Of a stretch of 13,460 nucleotides of DNA, positions 1 through 7,394 are shown piece by piece. The stretch spans positions 1 to 13,460 of the forward strand of contig JAUYFR010000240.1 of NCBI GenBank assembly GCA_030690855.1. Direction: 5' to 3'. The position numbers and the translations under genes are program-made. Every line of letters starts with the position of its first letter. The first letter of the stretch is position 1. The notes under the pieces were generated by a model. The model was given only the letters and a program-made list of their open reading frames with translations, was not told the DNA's origin and made no database searches. The DNA comes from Gallionellaceae bacterium (GTDB lineage: Bacteria > Pseudomonadota > Gammaproteobacteria > Burkholderiales > Gallionellaceae).

Positions 1-1
1 C

Positions 2-1354
2 GTGTTCGATATTTTGTTTAGCGATGCCGATGTTTATAACGCAGATAGCGATGCCTATTTCAATGCCGCCATCGCAGCAACCAACAACACTTTCTTTCCG
101 CTGCTGCGCTTAGATCAAGACAGTGATGCGTTAAGCCAGATCAAACCTTCGATGATTCCCGGTGTTACACCGTTCGGCGAACTGGCCGACCCGAATGCCA
201 CGGTGGCGGTGGTATTGCCACATTTTCAAGCGGCGCTCGACGGCACACGCATTGGCTTTAACAATATTTACCCCGATAAAGATGGCACGGCACGGCGCTA
301 TCAAGTGTATCGGGACGATTACGGATGGAAACTTCCCTCCTTACCCGCCCGCATGGCAACCGAGTTAGCTTGGCCACAAGCGCCTGCGCAAGAAGTATTA
401 TTGAATTGGCGCGGCAAGCCATTCTCCTATCAGTATGTCAGTTTTAGTGATGTCTTTGCGGATATGGGCCGCAAAGAAAAAACGCGTCCGCAGAATGAAT
501 TCAAAGGAAAAATAATTATTATTGGCTCTACTGCGCCAAGCCTGTTTGACATCAAACCCACACCGATGAGCCAAATGCACCAAGGCGTAGAGATACTCGC
601 CACCGCAATTGATAATATGAAGCATGAAGATTATCTGCGCTTCCCCGAAGCGAAGTTGATCTATCTATTGCTAACGCTATCGTTGGTGTGGGCGACAGCA
701 TGGGCGTTTTATACCAATATGGGGCGCGACAAAATTGACCGCTTGTTTGGCTTATCTCAATTTTTGTTAATTGGTATTTCTTACGCGAGTATTAACCTGA
801 GCAACACCTACATTAACTTAACCGGCCCCGTTGCCTTAGCTGTTGCCTTCTTCTCTCTTTCGCGTATTTACGCTTCAGGTACTTTCAAAGCGCTGGAGCA
901 AAACATGGTGCGCGTATCGTTGGAGCGTGGCGGCGAACTGAGTGGAACAATTTTGCTGATTCGCTTAGATGGCACGCAAAATTTAATGGTTGATGTCGTA
1001 CTGGAAAGAATTCGCAATGGCTTGGAACGCTCAGGGGCCGAGCTTAAAAGTGTGGATGTATTGAAGGGCGTGCAAAAAGGCGTGTGGGATTTACTTGAAT
1101 ATACCTTCGCCGTATCGTGGGTGGCCGATGTCGGTGATGAACAAGCGCTCGCACGCATCGCCGCAGACAAAGCAGTGGTATTGGAAAAGCTGCCTCTCTT
1201 ACTGAAAAAGAATCTGGCGAATCCAGAAAATGCGGCGACGTGGTTTTTATATCAAGGGCGCGTTTCCGGTGGCGATAAAGCGAGATCAAGTTGGCGAGTG
1301 TTGTTCGCCGAATCATTATTAGCGTGGGAAAAACAACAGGAGATGAAAGCATGA
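2..1354 (+). CDS. CHASE2-domain membrane sensor protein, N-terminus cut off by window edge
   Basis: The reading frame is open to the window edge, so the first codons belong to a longer gene and the GTG at base 2 is probably not the start. Residues 1-210 of the visible part read as the second half of a CHASE2 extracellular sensor domain: FDILFSD near the start, GKIIIIGSTAPSLFD at about 168-182, then a TP...GVEILATAIDN segment typical of the domain end. Three hydrophobic helices follow (about 218-238, 248-266, 272-292), the usual CHASE2 layout. The remaining 155 cytoplasmic residues match no output domain I recognise: I see no cyclase, kinase or GGDEF motif. It ends in an ATGA overlap with the SH3 protein gene, so the two are probably translationally coupled. 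Ligand and output are unknown. The CHASE2 call is firm; function is inferred only as sensing outside the inner membrane. Confidence 0.85.
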   Translation: MFDILFSDADVYNADSDAYFNAAIAATNNTFFPLLRLDQDSDALSQIKPSMIPGVTPFGELADPNATVAVVLPHFQAALDGTRIGFNNIYPDKDGTARRYQVYRDDYGWKLPSLPARMATELAWPQAPAQEVLLNWRGKPFSYQYVSFSDVFADMGRKEKTRPQNEFKGKIIIIGSTAPSLFDIKPTPMSQMHQGVEILATAIDNMKHEDYLRFPEAKLIYLLLTLSLVWATAWAFYTNMGRDKIDRLFGLSQFLLIGISYASINLSNTYINLTGPVALAVAFFSLSRIYASGTFKALEQNMVRVSLERGGELSGTILLIRLDGTQNLMVDVVLERIRNGLERSGAELKSVDVLKGVQKGVWDLLEYTFAVSWVADVGDEQALARIAADKAVVLEKLPLLLKKNLANPENAATWFLYQGRVSGGDKARSSWRVLFAESLLAWEKQQEMKA

Positions 1355-1848
1355 AAATGGTAAAAACAGGGGCGGTGGCGTTGCTATGGATGCTGATGTC
1401 GAGCGCGATGGCGGGTGAAGCTGGCGTAGCACTGAAGGCAGATGATATTCGCGCAGAACCTTTCGGCGATGCAAAATCAGTGGGCCAACTTGCAGCAAAT
1501 GACAAGGTAGATATCGTCGGAAAAAATGGTGGCTGGTTGCAGGTGAAAAGCGCCAAAGGCAAAGGCTGGGTGCGCATGTTGAGCATCCGCAAAGGTGATG
1601 CCAAAAAAGGCGCTAATGAAACAGCCGGTTTATTGAGCATGACCTCAGGGCGTGCGGGCACGGGCAAAGTGGTGGCAACGACTGGTATTCGTGGTTTGAA
1701 TGAAGAGGAGCTTAAAGCGGCCAAGTTCAATGAGACAGAAGTGGCCTTAGTTGAGTCGTATGCCACCTCAAAAGAACAAGCGCAACAGTTTGCCAATGAA
1801 GGCAAACTCGTGGCACGCAAGTTCGATTATCTACCTGAAGTGAAATAG
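1351..1848 (+). CDS. Secreted bacterial SH3-domain protein
   Basis: This is a 165-residue protein. The start is the ATG of the ATGA overlap with the upstream gene, preceded by AGGAG at 1338-1342; an in-frame ATG at 1291 lies inside the upstream gene and would spoil the signal peptide. Residues 1-21 form a Sec signal peptide with likely cleavage after AMA. Residues 26-80 resemble a bacterial SH3 (SH3b) fold, ending in GWLQV and GKGWVRM. The C-terminal part (about 95-165) has the segment TGIRGLNEEEL followed by a helical stretch ending in YLP, which I associate with SH3 proteins encoded beside M48 peptidases. SH3b domains often bind cell-wall peptides, so a periplasmic or wall-associated adaptor is likely. 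That role is inference. It sits between a CHASE2 sensor and an M48 peptidase, 9 bases before the latter. Confidence 0.8.
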   Translation: MKMVKTGAVALLWMLMSSAMAGEAGVALKADDIRAEPFGDAKSVGQLAANDKVDIVGKNGGWLQVKSAKGKGWVRMLSIRKGDAKKGANETAGLLSMTSGRAGTGKVVATTGIRGLNEEELKAAKFNETEVALVESYATSKEQAQQFANEGKLVARKFDYLPEVK

Positions 1849-1857
1849 GAGAGCGTG

Positions 1858-2769
1858 ATGAAAATGACATATAAATTATTGTTCTCTGCCATGTTCGCTG
1901 CGAGTTGCAGCTCGGTAGCGGCCTTCGATTTTGGCGCGCTGGAGAAGCAAGTCAAAGAGGTGCAAAAACAAATTCCACAACAAGCACCTCAGCAATCACA
2001 GCAGCCGCCAGCACAACAATTACTAAAGCAATTGCCGGTTAGCCCACAAGCCGCAAACTTAATAAAAGAAGCGTCTGGCACCACGCAAGAGGAAGAGATT
2101 GCTATTGGTCGACAAATTTCTGGCAATCTATTGGGCGCCGCAGCGCTGGTTAAGGATGCTCTGTTGCAACGCTATGTGAACAATGTGGGGCGCTGGGTGG
2201 CGAGCCAAAGTGAACGCCCTGATCTGCCTTGGCATTTTGGCGTGATTGAATCCAACGATGTAAATGCTTTCGCCGCCCCCGGCGGTTATATTTTTGTGAC
2301 CTTAGGTTTGTATCGTCTGCTGCAAAGCGAAGCTGATTTAGCGGGTGTGCTGGGGCATGAAGTGGGTCACGTCATTCAGAAGCATCACCTCAAAATTTTG
2401 CAGCAGAGCAAGTTACTGGAGGCAGGAAGCAATGCGCTGACGAGCTCTGTGGGCAATAACAGTGCAGTGCAAAAACTGATTGGCAGTGGCGCCGAAATCG
2501 TTTCGCGCTCATTAGATAAAGGCGCTGAGTTTGAAGCAGACCGCATTGGCGTAGTGTTGGCGACACGCGCTGGTTATGATGCTTACGGCTTGCCAAGTGT
2601 ATTGCAGCAGATTGGCCACAGTGCAAAAGACGATGGCAGCGTTGCACTATTGTTTAAAACTCACCCCCACCCTGACGCGAGATTAGATAAATTATCAATT
2701 GCGATGGGTGATCGTTTTGATAAAGTGCAAGGGCAGCCTGTTGCACAAAGACTGTATCGAACAAAATAA
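1858..2769 (+). CDS. M48-family zinc metallopeptidase, exported
   Basis: This 303-residue protein has an N-terminal signal peptide (about 1-22, likely cut after VAA) and a glutamine/proline-rich linker at 37-57. The peptidase domain carries the HEVGH zinc motif at 167-171, the third ligand Glu224 in EFEAD, and a THPHP segment at 268-272 usual in M48 enzymes. It also has the NAFAAPGGYIF strand typical of periplasmic BepA/LoiP-like members. I prefer ATG 1858 over the GTG at 1855 because AGGAG at 1847-1851 is then 6 bases away. No TPR repeats follow the catalytic domain, so it is a short M48 (LoiP/YcaL-like) rather than BepA. Family knowledge suggests cleavage of misfolded outer-membrane or periplasmic proteins. 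The coupling to the SH3 protein and CHASE2 sensor suggests one envelope quality-control unit. A lipoprotein reading (Cys17) is weak because the lipobox is poor. Confidence 0.9.
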   Translation: MKMTYKLLFSAMFAASCSSVAAFDFGALEKQVKEVQKQIPQQAPQQSQQPPAQQLLKQLPVSPQAANLIKEASGTTQEEEIAIGRQISGNLLGAAALVKDALLQRYVNNVGRWVASQSERPDLPWHFGVIESNDVNAFAAPGGYIFVTLGLYRLLQSEADLAGVLGHEVGHVIQKHHLKILQQSKLLEAGSNALTSSVGNNSAVQKLIGSGAEIVSRSLDKGAEFEADRIGVVLATRAGYDAYGLPSVLQQIGHSAKDDGSVALLFKTHPHPDARLDKLSIAMGDRFDKVQGQPVAQRLYRTK

Positions 2770-2796
2770 ATAACTCAATATAAACATATAGTTACA

Positions 2797-4401
2797 ATGA
2801 AAATCGCCATCGCTCAAATTAACTGCACGGTCGGTGATCTCGCGGGTAATGCCGCCAAAATTGCCGACTATGCGCAACGTGCGAAGGCACAGGGCGCGGC
2901 TATCATGCTGACGCCAGAGCTAAGTTTATGCGGCTATCCGCCAGAAGATTTATTGCTGCGCGATGGTTTTTATCATGCCTGCGATGAAGCGTTAAAAGCG
3001 TTGGCCAAACAAACCAAGGGCATTGATGTCCTAGTCGGTCATCCACATCAGGTTAATGATAATCGCTACAACGCCGCCTCCTTGCTGCGCGATGGCAAAG
3101 TGGCTGCTACTTACTATAAAAATACCTTACCCAATCACAGCGTGTTTGATGAGGTGCGCTATTTCACCTGTGGCGATGAAGCCTGCATCTTTCAAAAAGA
3201 CGGTGTGAAATTTGGCATCAACATCTGCGCGGATGTATGGGAAGAAGCAAGTGCGCGTAAAGCGCGCGCAGCAGGTGCTGATATTTTATTAGTGCTGAAC
3301 GCCTCTCCTTATCATCTTGATAAACAAGAAACGCGCTACGAGGCGGTCCGTGATCGTGTTTGCGAAACGGGCATGGGCGTGATTTATGCCAACATGGTTG
3401 GTGGTCAAGATGAACTAGTGTTTGATGGCTCTTCATTTGCGATGGACAGCAACGGTGAGTTGACACATCAATTCGCCGCGTTTGATGAAACGCTTGGTTT
3501 TATCGAAATTGAAAACGGCAAGCTACTGCCTGGCGAGAAACTGCCCTTGTTACAGGATGAAGCCAGCATCTACCGTGCGTTATGCGACGGTGTACGCGAC
3601 TACATCGGCAAGAATCGTTTTCCGGGGGTATTACTCGGCTTGTCGGGCGGCATTGATTCAGCGCTGACGCTGGCTGTTGCCGTTGACGCCTTAGGGGCAG
3701 ACAAAGTGCGCGCGGTGATGATGCCCTCACCTTATACCGCGCAGATGAGTATTGATGATTCACGCGAGATGGTGAAACTACTCGGTGTGCAATACGAAGA
3801 GTTAGACATTGTGCCAACCTTTACTGCGCTGCAAGATACGCTCGCGCCTGTTTTTAAAGGCTTGCCCACAGACACCACTGAAGAAAATCTTCAAGCGAGA
3901 ATTCGTGGCGTGTTGCTCATGGCGATGTCGAATAAAAGCGGATCACTCGTACTTACTACTGGCAATAAATCAGAGATGACCGTAGGTTACTGCACGCTGT
4001 ATGGCGATATGGCGGGCGGCTTTGCAGTGCTCAAAGATGTGAGCAAAACTTGGGTGTATCGCTTATCCAATTATCGCAACACACTAAGTTATGCCATCCC
4101 CGAGCGCATCATCACCCGCCCACCCAGTGCCGAATTAAAACCAGACCAAACCGACCAAGACAGCTTGCCACCTTACGATGTGTTGGATGCCATCATGGCT
4201 TATTTCGTCGAGCGAAACATGAGCATCGCGCAGATTATCGCGAGAGGTTATGCCGAAGCCGACGTGATGCGCGTGGTGAAATTAATTCGCATCAACGAAT
4301 ACAAACGCCGCCAAGCGCCTGTCGGTGTGCGCATCACTGACCGAGGCTTCGGTAAAGATTGGCGCTATCCGATTACCGTGCGTTATCAGGACAATTTTTA
4401 G
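2797..4401 (+). CDS. nadE: Glutamine-dependent NAD+ synthase
   Basis: This cytoplasmic enzyme makes NAD+ from nicotinic acid adenine dinucleotide, ATP and glutamine, the last step of NAD biosynthesis. At 534 residues it is the long two-domain form. The N-terminal nitrilase-fold glutaminase shows the catalytic triad Glu41 (TPELSLCGYPPE), Lys108 (YYKNTLPN) and Cys144 (INICADVW). The C-terminal synthetase shows the pyrophosphate-binding SGGIDSA at 283-289 and the later STTGNKSE-like segment (TTGNKSEMTVGY). The start ATG is clear by homology, yet the 27 bases upstream are A/T-rich with no Shine-Dalgarno sequence. The glnB gene begins 35 bases after its stop, so the pair is likely cotranscribed. 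PII proteins are reported to bind glutamine-dependent NAD synthase in some proteobacteria, which makes the pairing functionally sensible. Confidence 0.96.
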   Translation: MKIAIAQINCTVGDLAGNAAKIADYAQRAKAQGAAIMLTPELSLCGYPPEDLLLRDGFYHACDEALKALAKQTKGIDVLVGHPHQVNDNRYNAASLLRDGKVAATYYKNTLPNHSVFDEVRYFTCGDEACIFQKDGVKFGINICADVWEEASARKARAAGADILLVLNASPYHLDKQETRYEAVRDRVCETGMGVIYANMVGGQDELVFDGSSFAMDSNGELTHQFAAFDETLGFIEIENGKLLPGEKLPLLQDEASIYRALCDGVRDYIGKNRFPGVLLGLSGGIDSALTLAVAVDALGADKVRAVMMPSPYTAQMSIDDSREMVKLLGVQYEELDIVPTFTALQDTLAPVFKGLPTDTTEENLQARIRGVLLMAMSNKSGSLVLTTGNKSEMTVGYCTLYGDMAGGFAVLKDVSKTWVYRLSNYRNTLSYAIPERIITRPPSAELKPDQTDQDSLPPYDVLDAIMAYFVERNMSIAQIIARGYAEADVMRVVKLIRINEYKRRQAPVGVRITDRGFGKDWRYPITVRYQDNF

Positions 4402-4436
4402 TTATACTTGTCACACTATTTTTTGCGAGAGCCATC

Positions 4437-4775
4437 ATGAAAAAAATCGAAGCCATCATCAAGCCGTTCAAACTCGACGAAGTGCGCGAAGCGTTATCTG
4501 AATTAGGCGTAAGCGGCTTGACCGTGACCGAAGTAAAAGGGTTCGGTCGTCAAAAAGGCCACACTGAGTTGTATCGTGGCGCGGAATATGTCGTCGATTT
4601 CTTGCCCAAAATTAAAATTGAAATTGTAGTGACCTCTGAGATGCTGGACACCGCGATTGATGCGATTGTAAAAGTGGCGCGTACCGGAAAAATTGGCGAC
4701 GGTAAAATTTTCGTTTCCTCCGTTGAACAAGTCATTCGTATCCGTACCGGCGAAACTGACGCATCGGCCGTATAA
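4437..4775 (+). CDS. glnB: Nitrogen regulatory protein PII (GlnB type)
   Basis: This trimeric signal protein senses 2-oxoglutarate, ATP/ADP and, through uridylylation, glutamine; it adjusts glutamine synthetase control and other targets. The 112-residue product starts MKKIEAIIKPFKLDEV; the open frame extends to 4359 but the extra residues lie inside nadE and are foreign to the family. The T-loop is intact, with Tyr51 (GAEYVVDF) as the uridylylation site, and the B- and C-loop signatures TGKIGDGKIF and IRIRTGE are present. The sequence resembles GlnB more than GlnK (HTELYRGAEYVVDFLPK), and no amtB gene adjoins it. A short purine patch (GAGA, 4427-4430) is the only ribosome-binding signal. It lies 35 bases after nadE and 71 bases before a Ser/Thr kinase gene, with a strong hairpin 6 bases after its stop. 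Confidence 0.95.
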   Translation: MKKIEAIIKPFKLDEVREALSELGVSGLTVTEVKGFGRQKGHTELYRGAEYVVDFLPKIKIEIVVTSEMLDTAIDAIVKVARTGKIGDGKIFVSSVEQVIRIRTGETDASAV

Positions 4776-4781
4776 AGTATT

Positions 4782-4822
4782 AGACTCCTTTCTGCTCATC
4801 GAAAGGAGTCTGTCCAGATGAG
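4782..4822 (+). promoter_or_regulatory. Hairpin/possible pseudoknot hiding a Shine-Dalgarno and start codon
   Basis: AGACTCCTTTC (4782-4792) and GAAAGGAGTCT (4801-4811) form a perfect 11-bp stem with an 8-base loop. The 3' arm contains AAAGGAG, a near-ideal Shine-Dalgarno sequence 9 bases before ATG 4818, so the stem would occlude it. The loop segment CTCATC (4795-4800) is exactly complementary to GATGAG (4817-4822), which contains that ATG. This allows either an H-type pseudoknot or an alternative hairpin that frees the Shine-Dalgarno sequence. No U-run follows the stem, so it is not a standard intrinsic terminator. The base pairing is seen directly; a regulatory role on the downstream kinase is inference. 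It might instead be a stabilising 3' end for glnB mRNA. Confidence 0.5.
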
Positions 4823-4856
4823 TTTTCAATCTTCAATTAGTTCATCATGCCCATAA
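4818..4856 (+). CDS. Candidate 12-residue leader peptide overlapping the kinase start
   Basis: ATG 4818 opens a 12-codon frame (MSFQSSISSSCP) that ends with TAA at 4854-4856, overlapping the kinase start codon at 4847 by 10 bases. AAAGGAG (4802-4808) stands 9 bases upstream, much better than anything in front of the kinase. Ribosomes finishing this frame would stop at the kinase start, which would allow coupled initiation. Five of the 12 residues are serine. There is no family support for the peptide; the case rests only on the ribosome-binding site and the overlap. It could be a chance frame. Confidence 0.35.
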   Translation: MSFQSSISSSCP

Positions 4857-7207
4857 CCTCAATCGGCCGATTTAGTGTTATTCGGGAAATCTCCAAAGGT
4901 GGTCAGGGCACGGTTTACCTAGCGCAAGACCCGCAACTTGAGCGCCAAGTTGCCATCAAAATGTTGCGAACCACCTCCGACGCGCAAAAAGACGCGCTGT
5001 TACGTGAAGCGCGCATTACCAGCAAATTTACGCATCAAAATATTGTCACCTTGCACGATGTCGGCGAGCAGGATGGCGTGCCCTATTTAGTCTACGCCTA
5101 TGTGGATGGCGAAACCCTAGCTCAGCTACTCAAGCGTTCTGGCACATTACCGTTAGCGCAAGCCGCTAGGCTAATTACCGGTGTTTTAGATGGCTTAGCG
5201 TATGCGCATCAGCAAGGCGTGATGCACCTTGATATAAAACCTGGCAATGTGATGTTGGCCGCAAACGAGCAGCCGCTGCTGTTAGATTTTGGCATTGCGC
5301 GCCACATTGGTTATCAAACAGATGCGGTCGGTGGTATTGATGGCACGCCACAATATATGGCGCCGGAACGTTTCTCTGCGCAAGGTGCTGATTTACGATC
5401 CGATATTTTCTCTGTCGGTATCTTGTTGTACGAAATGGTCACCGGACAGCCTGCGGTATCTGGCGATAATGTATTTCAAGTGCTACATCGAGCCGCCAAT
5501 GCAGAAATGGCGGCGCCCTCTTCTGTCAATGCGGAAATTGATGAGGCGCTCGAAGTTATTATTCTCAAAGCCGTATCGAAAAAACCGGACGAACGCTATC
5601 AAGATGCCAATGCAATGCGAGAAGCGCTTTTACATTATCTGGATGCCACTCATGGCATACAAGGTGAAGGCAGCTCACACAGCACCTTAGAATTTTTATT
5701 GCGTCGCATGCGCAGCAAGAGCGATTTTCCTGCTCTCTCCGGCATCATCAGTGAAATCAATAAAATTGTTTCTTCTGACTCTGCCAGCCATAGCAATCTC
5801 GCCAAAGTGATTCTGCAAGATTTCGCGCTGACCAACAAAATTCTCAAGCTAGTCAACACCGCCACGTTTGGCCAATTTGGTGGCAACATCAACACCATCT
5901 CTAAAGCGGTCGTCATCATCGGTTTTGACACCGTTAGAAATATCGCCATGACTCTGATTTTATTGGAGTTTTTGCAAAACAAGGCACAGGCCGCAGAGCT
6001 AAAAGATGAAGTAATTGCCTCATTTTTCTCCGGTGTGCTGGCTGCTGAGTTAGCCAGTGGTGGCCGCCCAGGCGAAGCAGAAGAAGCAATGATTTGCGCC
6101 ATGTTTCACAATTTAGGACGATTGCTCGCGACGTTTTATTTCTTTGAAGAAAGCCAGCAAGTCATTCGCTTAATGGAAGACCAGAACTTAAGCGAAGAGC
6201 AGGCCTCAATTAAAGTGCTGGGACTTTCGTATAGCAAATTGGGCGCGGGTGTTGCGGAAAGCTGGAAATTTCCACCGCGTTTAATTGCCGGCATGAAACA
6301 GCTACCCACCGACAAAGTGCGCAAGCCAAACAGTGAGTTAGATCAGCTCAGTGTGACGGTAAACCTAGCCAATGAATTGTGTCGCGTCTCTGCCATTACC
6401 GAGGTAAAAGAAAAAAGTGCCGAGTTGCAAAAGCTTTGCAAACGCTATGAGAGCGCCTCACATGTATCTGAGAAAAAACTTTCGACTGCTCTCGAAAATA
6501 GTTTGAATGATTTAGCGCTACGCTCCAGCATGCTGGGTATTGCGTCCGGCAAAAGTCCGCTGCTCAAACGCATTCGCAAATGGAGCGGGCATGACGAGCC
6601 TGAAGAGGTGATTGAAGAAAGCCCCATCGTCGGAGCAACGCTGCTTGACTCACTCAATGCGGCGACGAATGATGCACCCACCGTCAAGCTTGATCCTGAA
6701 GCGATTTTAACGGCGGGCATTCAAGATGTGACTAACACTTTAGTTGAAGATTACAAGCTCAACGATGTATTGCTGATGGTGTTGGAAACGATCTATCGCA
6801 GCCTCGGGTTTAAACACACCATTATTTTTATTCGCGACAACAAATCAAATTTGATGCTTGCTAAATTTGGTTTTGGTGAACATGTGGATAGCCGTCTTTC
6901 ACACTTAAAATTTTCGTTGACCTTTGTGCCAGATGTTTTTCATTTGACCATTGATAAAGGATTAGACATCGTTATCGAAGATGTACGCGCTACAAAAATT
7001 GCCGACAAAATCCCCAAGTGGTACACCGAGTCGATCGATGCGCAGTGTTTTTTATTGTTGCCGATTATGGTGAATAAAAAAGCGATTGGATTGATTTACG
7101 CCGACATGCAAGAAGCGAATAGCTTACAGATTTCAGAGCGGCAGCTTTCTTTACTGCGTACTTTGCGCAATCAGGCTGTATTGGCGATTAAACAGAAGTT
7201 GCCTTAA
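4847..7207 (+). CDS. Hanks-type Ser/Thr protein kinase with HDOD and GAF domains
   Basis: This 786-residue soluble protein has no membrane segment. The kinase domain (about 7-265) has the glycine loop GGQGTVYLA (18-26), VAIK Lys38, catalytic loop HLDIKPGN with Asp129, DFG 147-149 and TPQYMAPE at 167-174. The usual HRD arginine is leucine, making it a non-RD kinase. An HDOD domain (about 285-490) follows: FPALSGIISEINKIV, then KILKLVNTATFG and a CAMFHNLGRLLA segment. It lacks a catalytic HD dyad, as is normal for HDOD. After a charged linker, a C-terminal GAF-like domain spans about 630-783 (PIMVNKKAIGLIYADM). The likely role is integration of a ligand or protein signal with Ser/Thr phosphorylation; substrates are unknown. 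An in-frame TAG at 4838 fixes ATG 4847 as the first start, but it lacks a Shine-Dalgarno sequence. Position after nadE-glnB suggests, without proving, a link to nitrogen or energy status. Confidence 0.9.
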   Translation: MPITSIGRFSVIREISKGGQGTVYLAQDPQLERQVAIKMLRTTSDAQKDALLREARITSKFTHQNIVTLHDVGEQDGVPYLVYAYVDGETLAQLLKRSGTLPLAQAARLITGVLDGLAYAHQQGVMHLDIKPGNVMLAANEQPLLLDFGIARHIGYQTDAVGGIDGTPQYMAPERFSAQGADLRSDIFSVGILLYEMVTGQPAVSGDNVFQVLHRAANAEMAAPSSVNAEIDEALEVIILKAVSKKPDERYQDANAMREALLHYLDATHGIQGEGSSHSTLEFLLRRMRSKSDFPALSGIISEINKIVSSDSASHSNLAKVILQDFALTNKILKLVNTATFGQFGGNINTISKAVVIIGFDTVRNIAMTLILLEFLQNKAQAAELKDEVIASFFSGVLAAELASGGRPGEAEEAMICAMFHNLGRLLATFYFFEESQQVIRLMEDQNLSEEQASIKVLGLSYSKLGAGVAESWKFPPRLIAGMKQLPTDKVRKPNSELDQLSVTVNLANELCRVSAITEVKEKSAELQKLCKRYESASHVSEKKLSTALENSLNDLALRSSMLGIASGKSPLLKRIRKWSGHDEPEEVIEESPIVGATLLDSLNAATNDAPTVKLDPEAILTAGIQDVTNTLVEDYKLNDVLLMVLETIYRSLGFKHTIIFIRDNKSNLMLAKFGFGEHVDSRLSHLKFSLTFVPDVFHLTIDKGLDIVIEDVRATKIADKIPKWYTESIDAQCFLLLPIMVNKKAIGLIYADMQEANSLQISERQLSLLRTLRNQAVLAIKQKLP

Positions 7208-7222
7208 AAGCCTTTATCCTGC

Positions 7223-7249
7223 CGCAGCCTGATCTCTGCCTCTGCTGCG
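7223..7249 (+). terminator. Weak stem-loop after the kinase gene
   Basis: CGCAGC (7223-7228) can pair with GCTGCG (7244-7249) across a 15-base loop, 15 bases after the kinase stop. The run after it is A-rich (TAAAAAATAG) rather than U-rich on the transcript, so any termination would be weak. This is the only stem I noticed in the 187-base gap before the cyclase gene. Confidence 0.2.
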
Positions 7250-7334
7250 TAAAAAATAGTTTTCATGCTCGATAGAACTCCTTGGTGGCCGCACTTTATG
7301 ACGAAGAATATGGCAAGATGATCGTTCAAGTCCA

Positions 7335-7363
7335 CTGACTATTTTTCCTCAACGGAATACAAT
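7335..7363 (+). promoter_or_regulatory. Candidate sigma-70 promoter for the PAS-GGDEF gene
   Basis: CTGACT (7335-7340, 4 of 6 matches to TTGACA) is 17 bases from TACAAT (7358-7363, 5 of 6 matches to TATAAT). Transcription would begin near 7370, giving a leader of about 25 bases before ATG 7395. The 187-base gap after the kinase gene makes an own promoter plausible. Evidence is sequence match only. Confidence 0.4.
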
Positions 7364-7394
7364 AAACAACGCTTAAGACTATTTCACTCGGCGA

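Noticed and set aside
1044..1820. Long minus-strand open frame of 258 codons opposite the CHASE2 and SH3 genes
   Set aside because: It is antisense to two recognisable genes, is low-complexity Ser/Pro/Ala-rich with no family resemblance, and has no supporting start signal.
1906..1911. Lipoprotein signal (Cys17) in the M48 peptidase
   Set aside because: The residues before Cys (A-A-S) make a poor lipobox and a normal signal-peptidase I site (VAA) follows.
4408..4427. Sigma-54 promoter before glnB (TTGTCAC...TTTTGC)
   Set aside because: The GG/GC elements are not at the required 10-base spacing and the GG is missing.
4359..4436. Upstream extension of glnB to a start at 4359
   Set aside because: PII proteins begin MKK/MKL-IIKPFKL; the extra residues lie mostly in the nadE coding region.
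4782..4811. Hairpin after glnB as a standard Rho-independent terminator
   Set aside because: No U-run follows on either strand; regulatory or 3'-stabilising roles fit better.
5650..6102. Minus-strand open frame of 150 codons inside the kinase gene
   Set aside because: It is the shadow of the HDOD coding region; composition and lack of motifs match a frame artefact.
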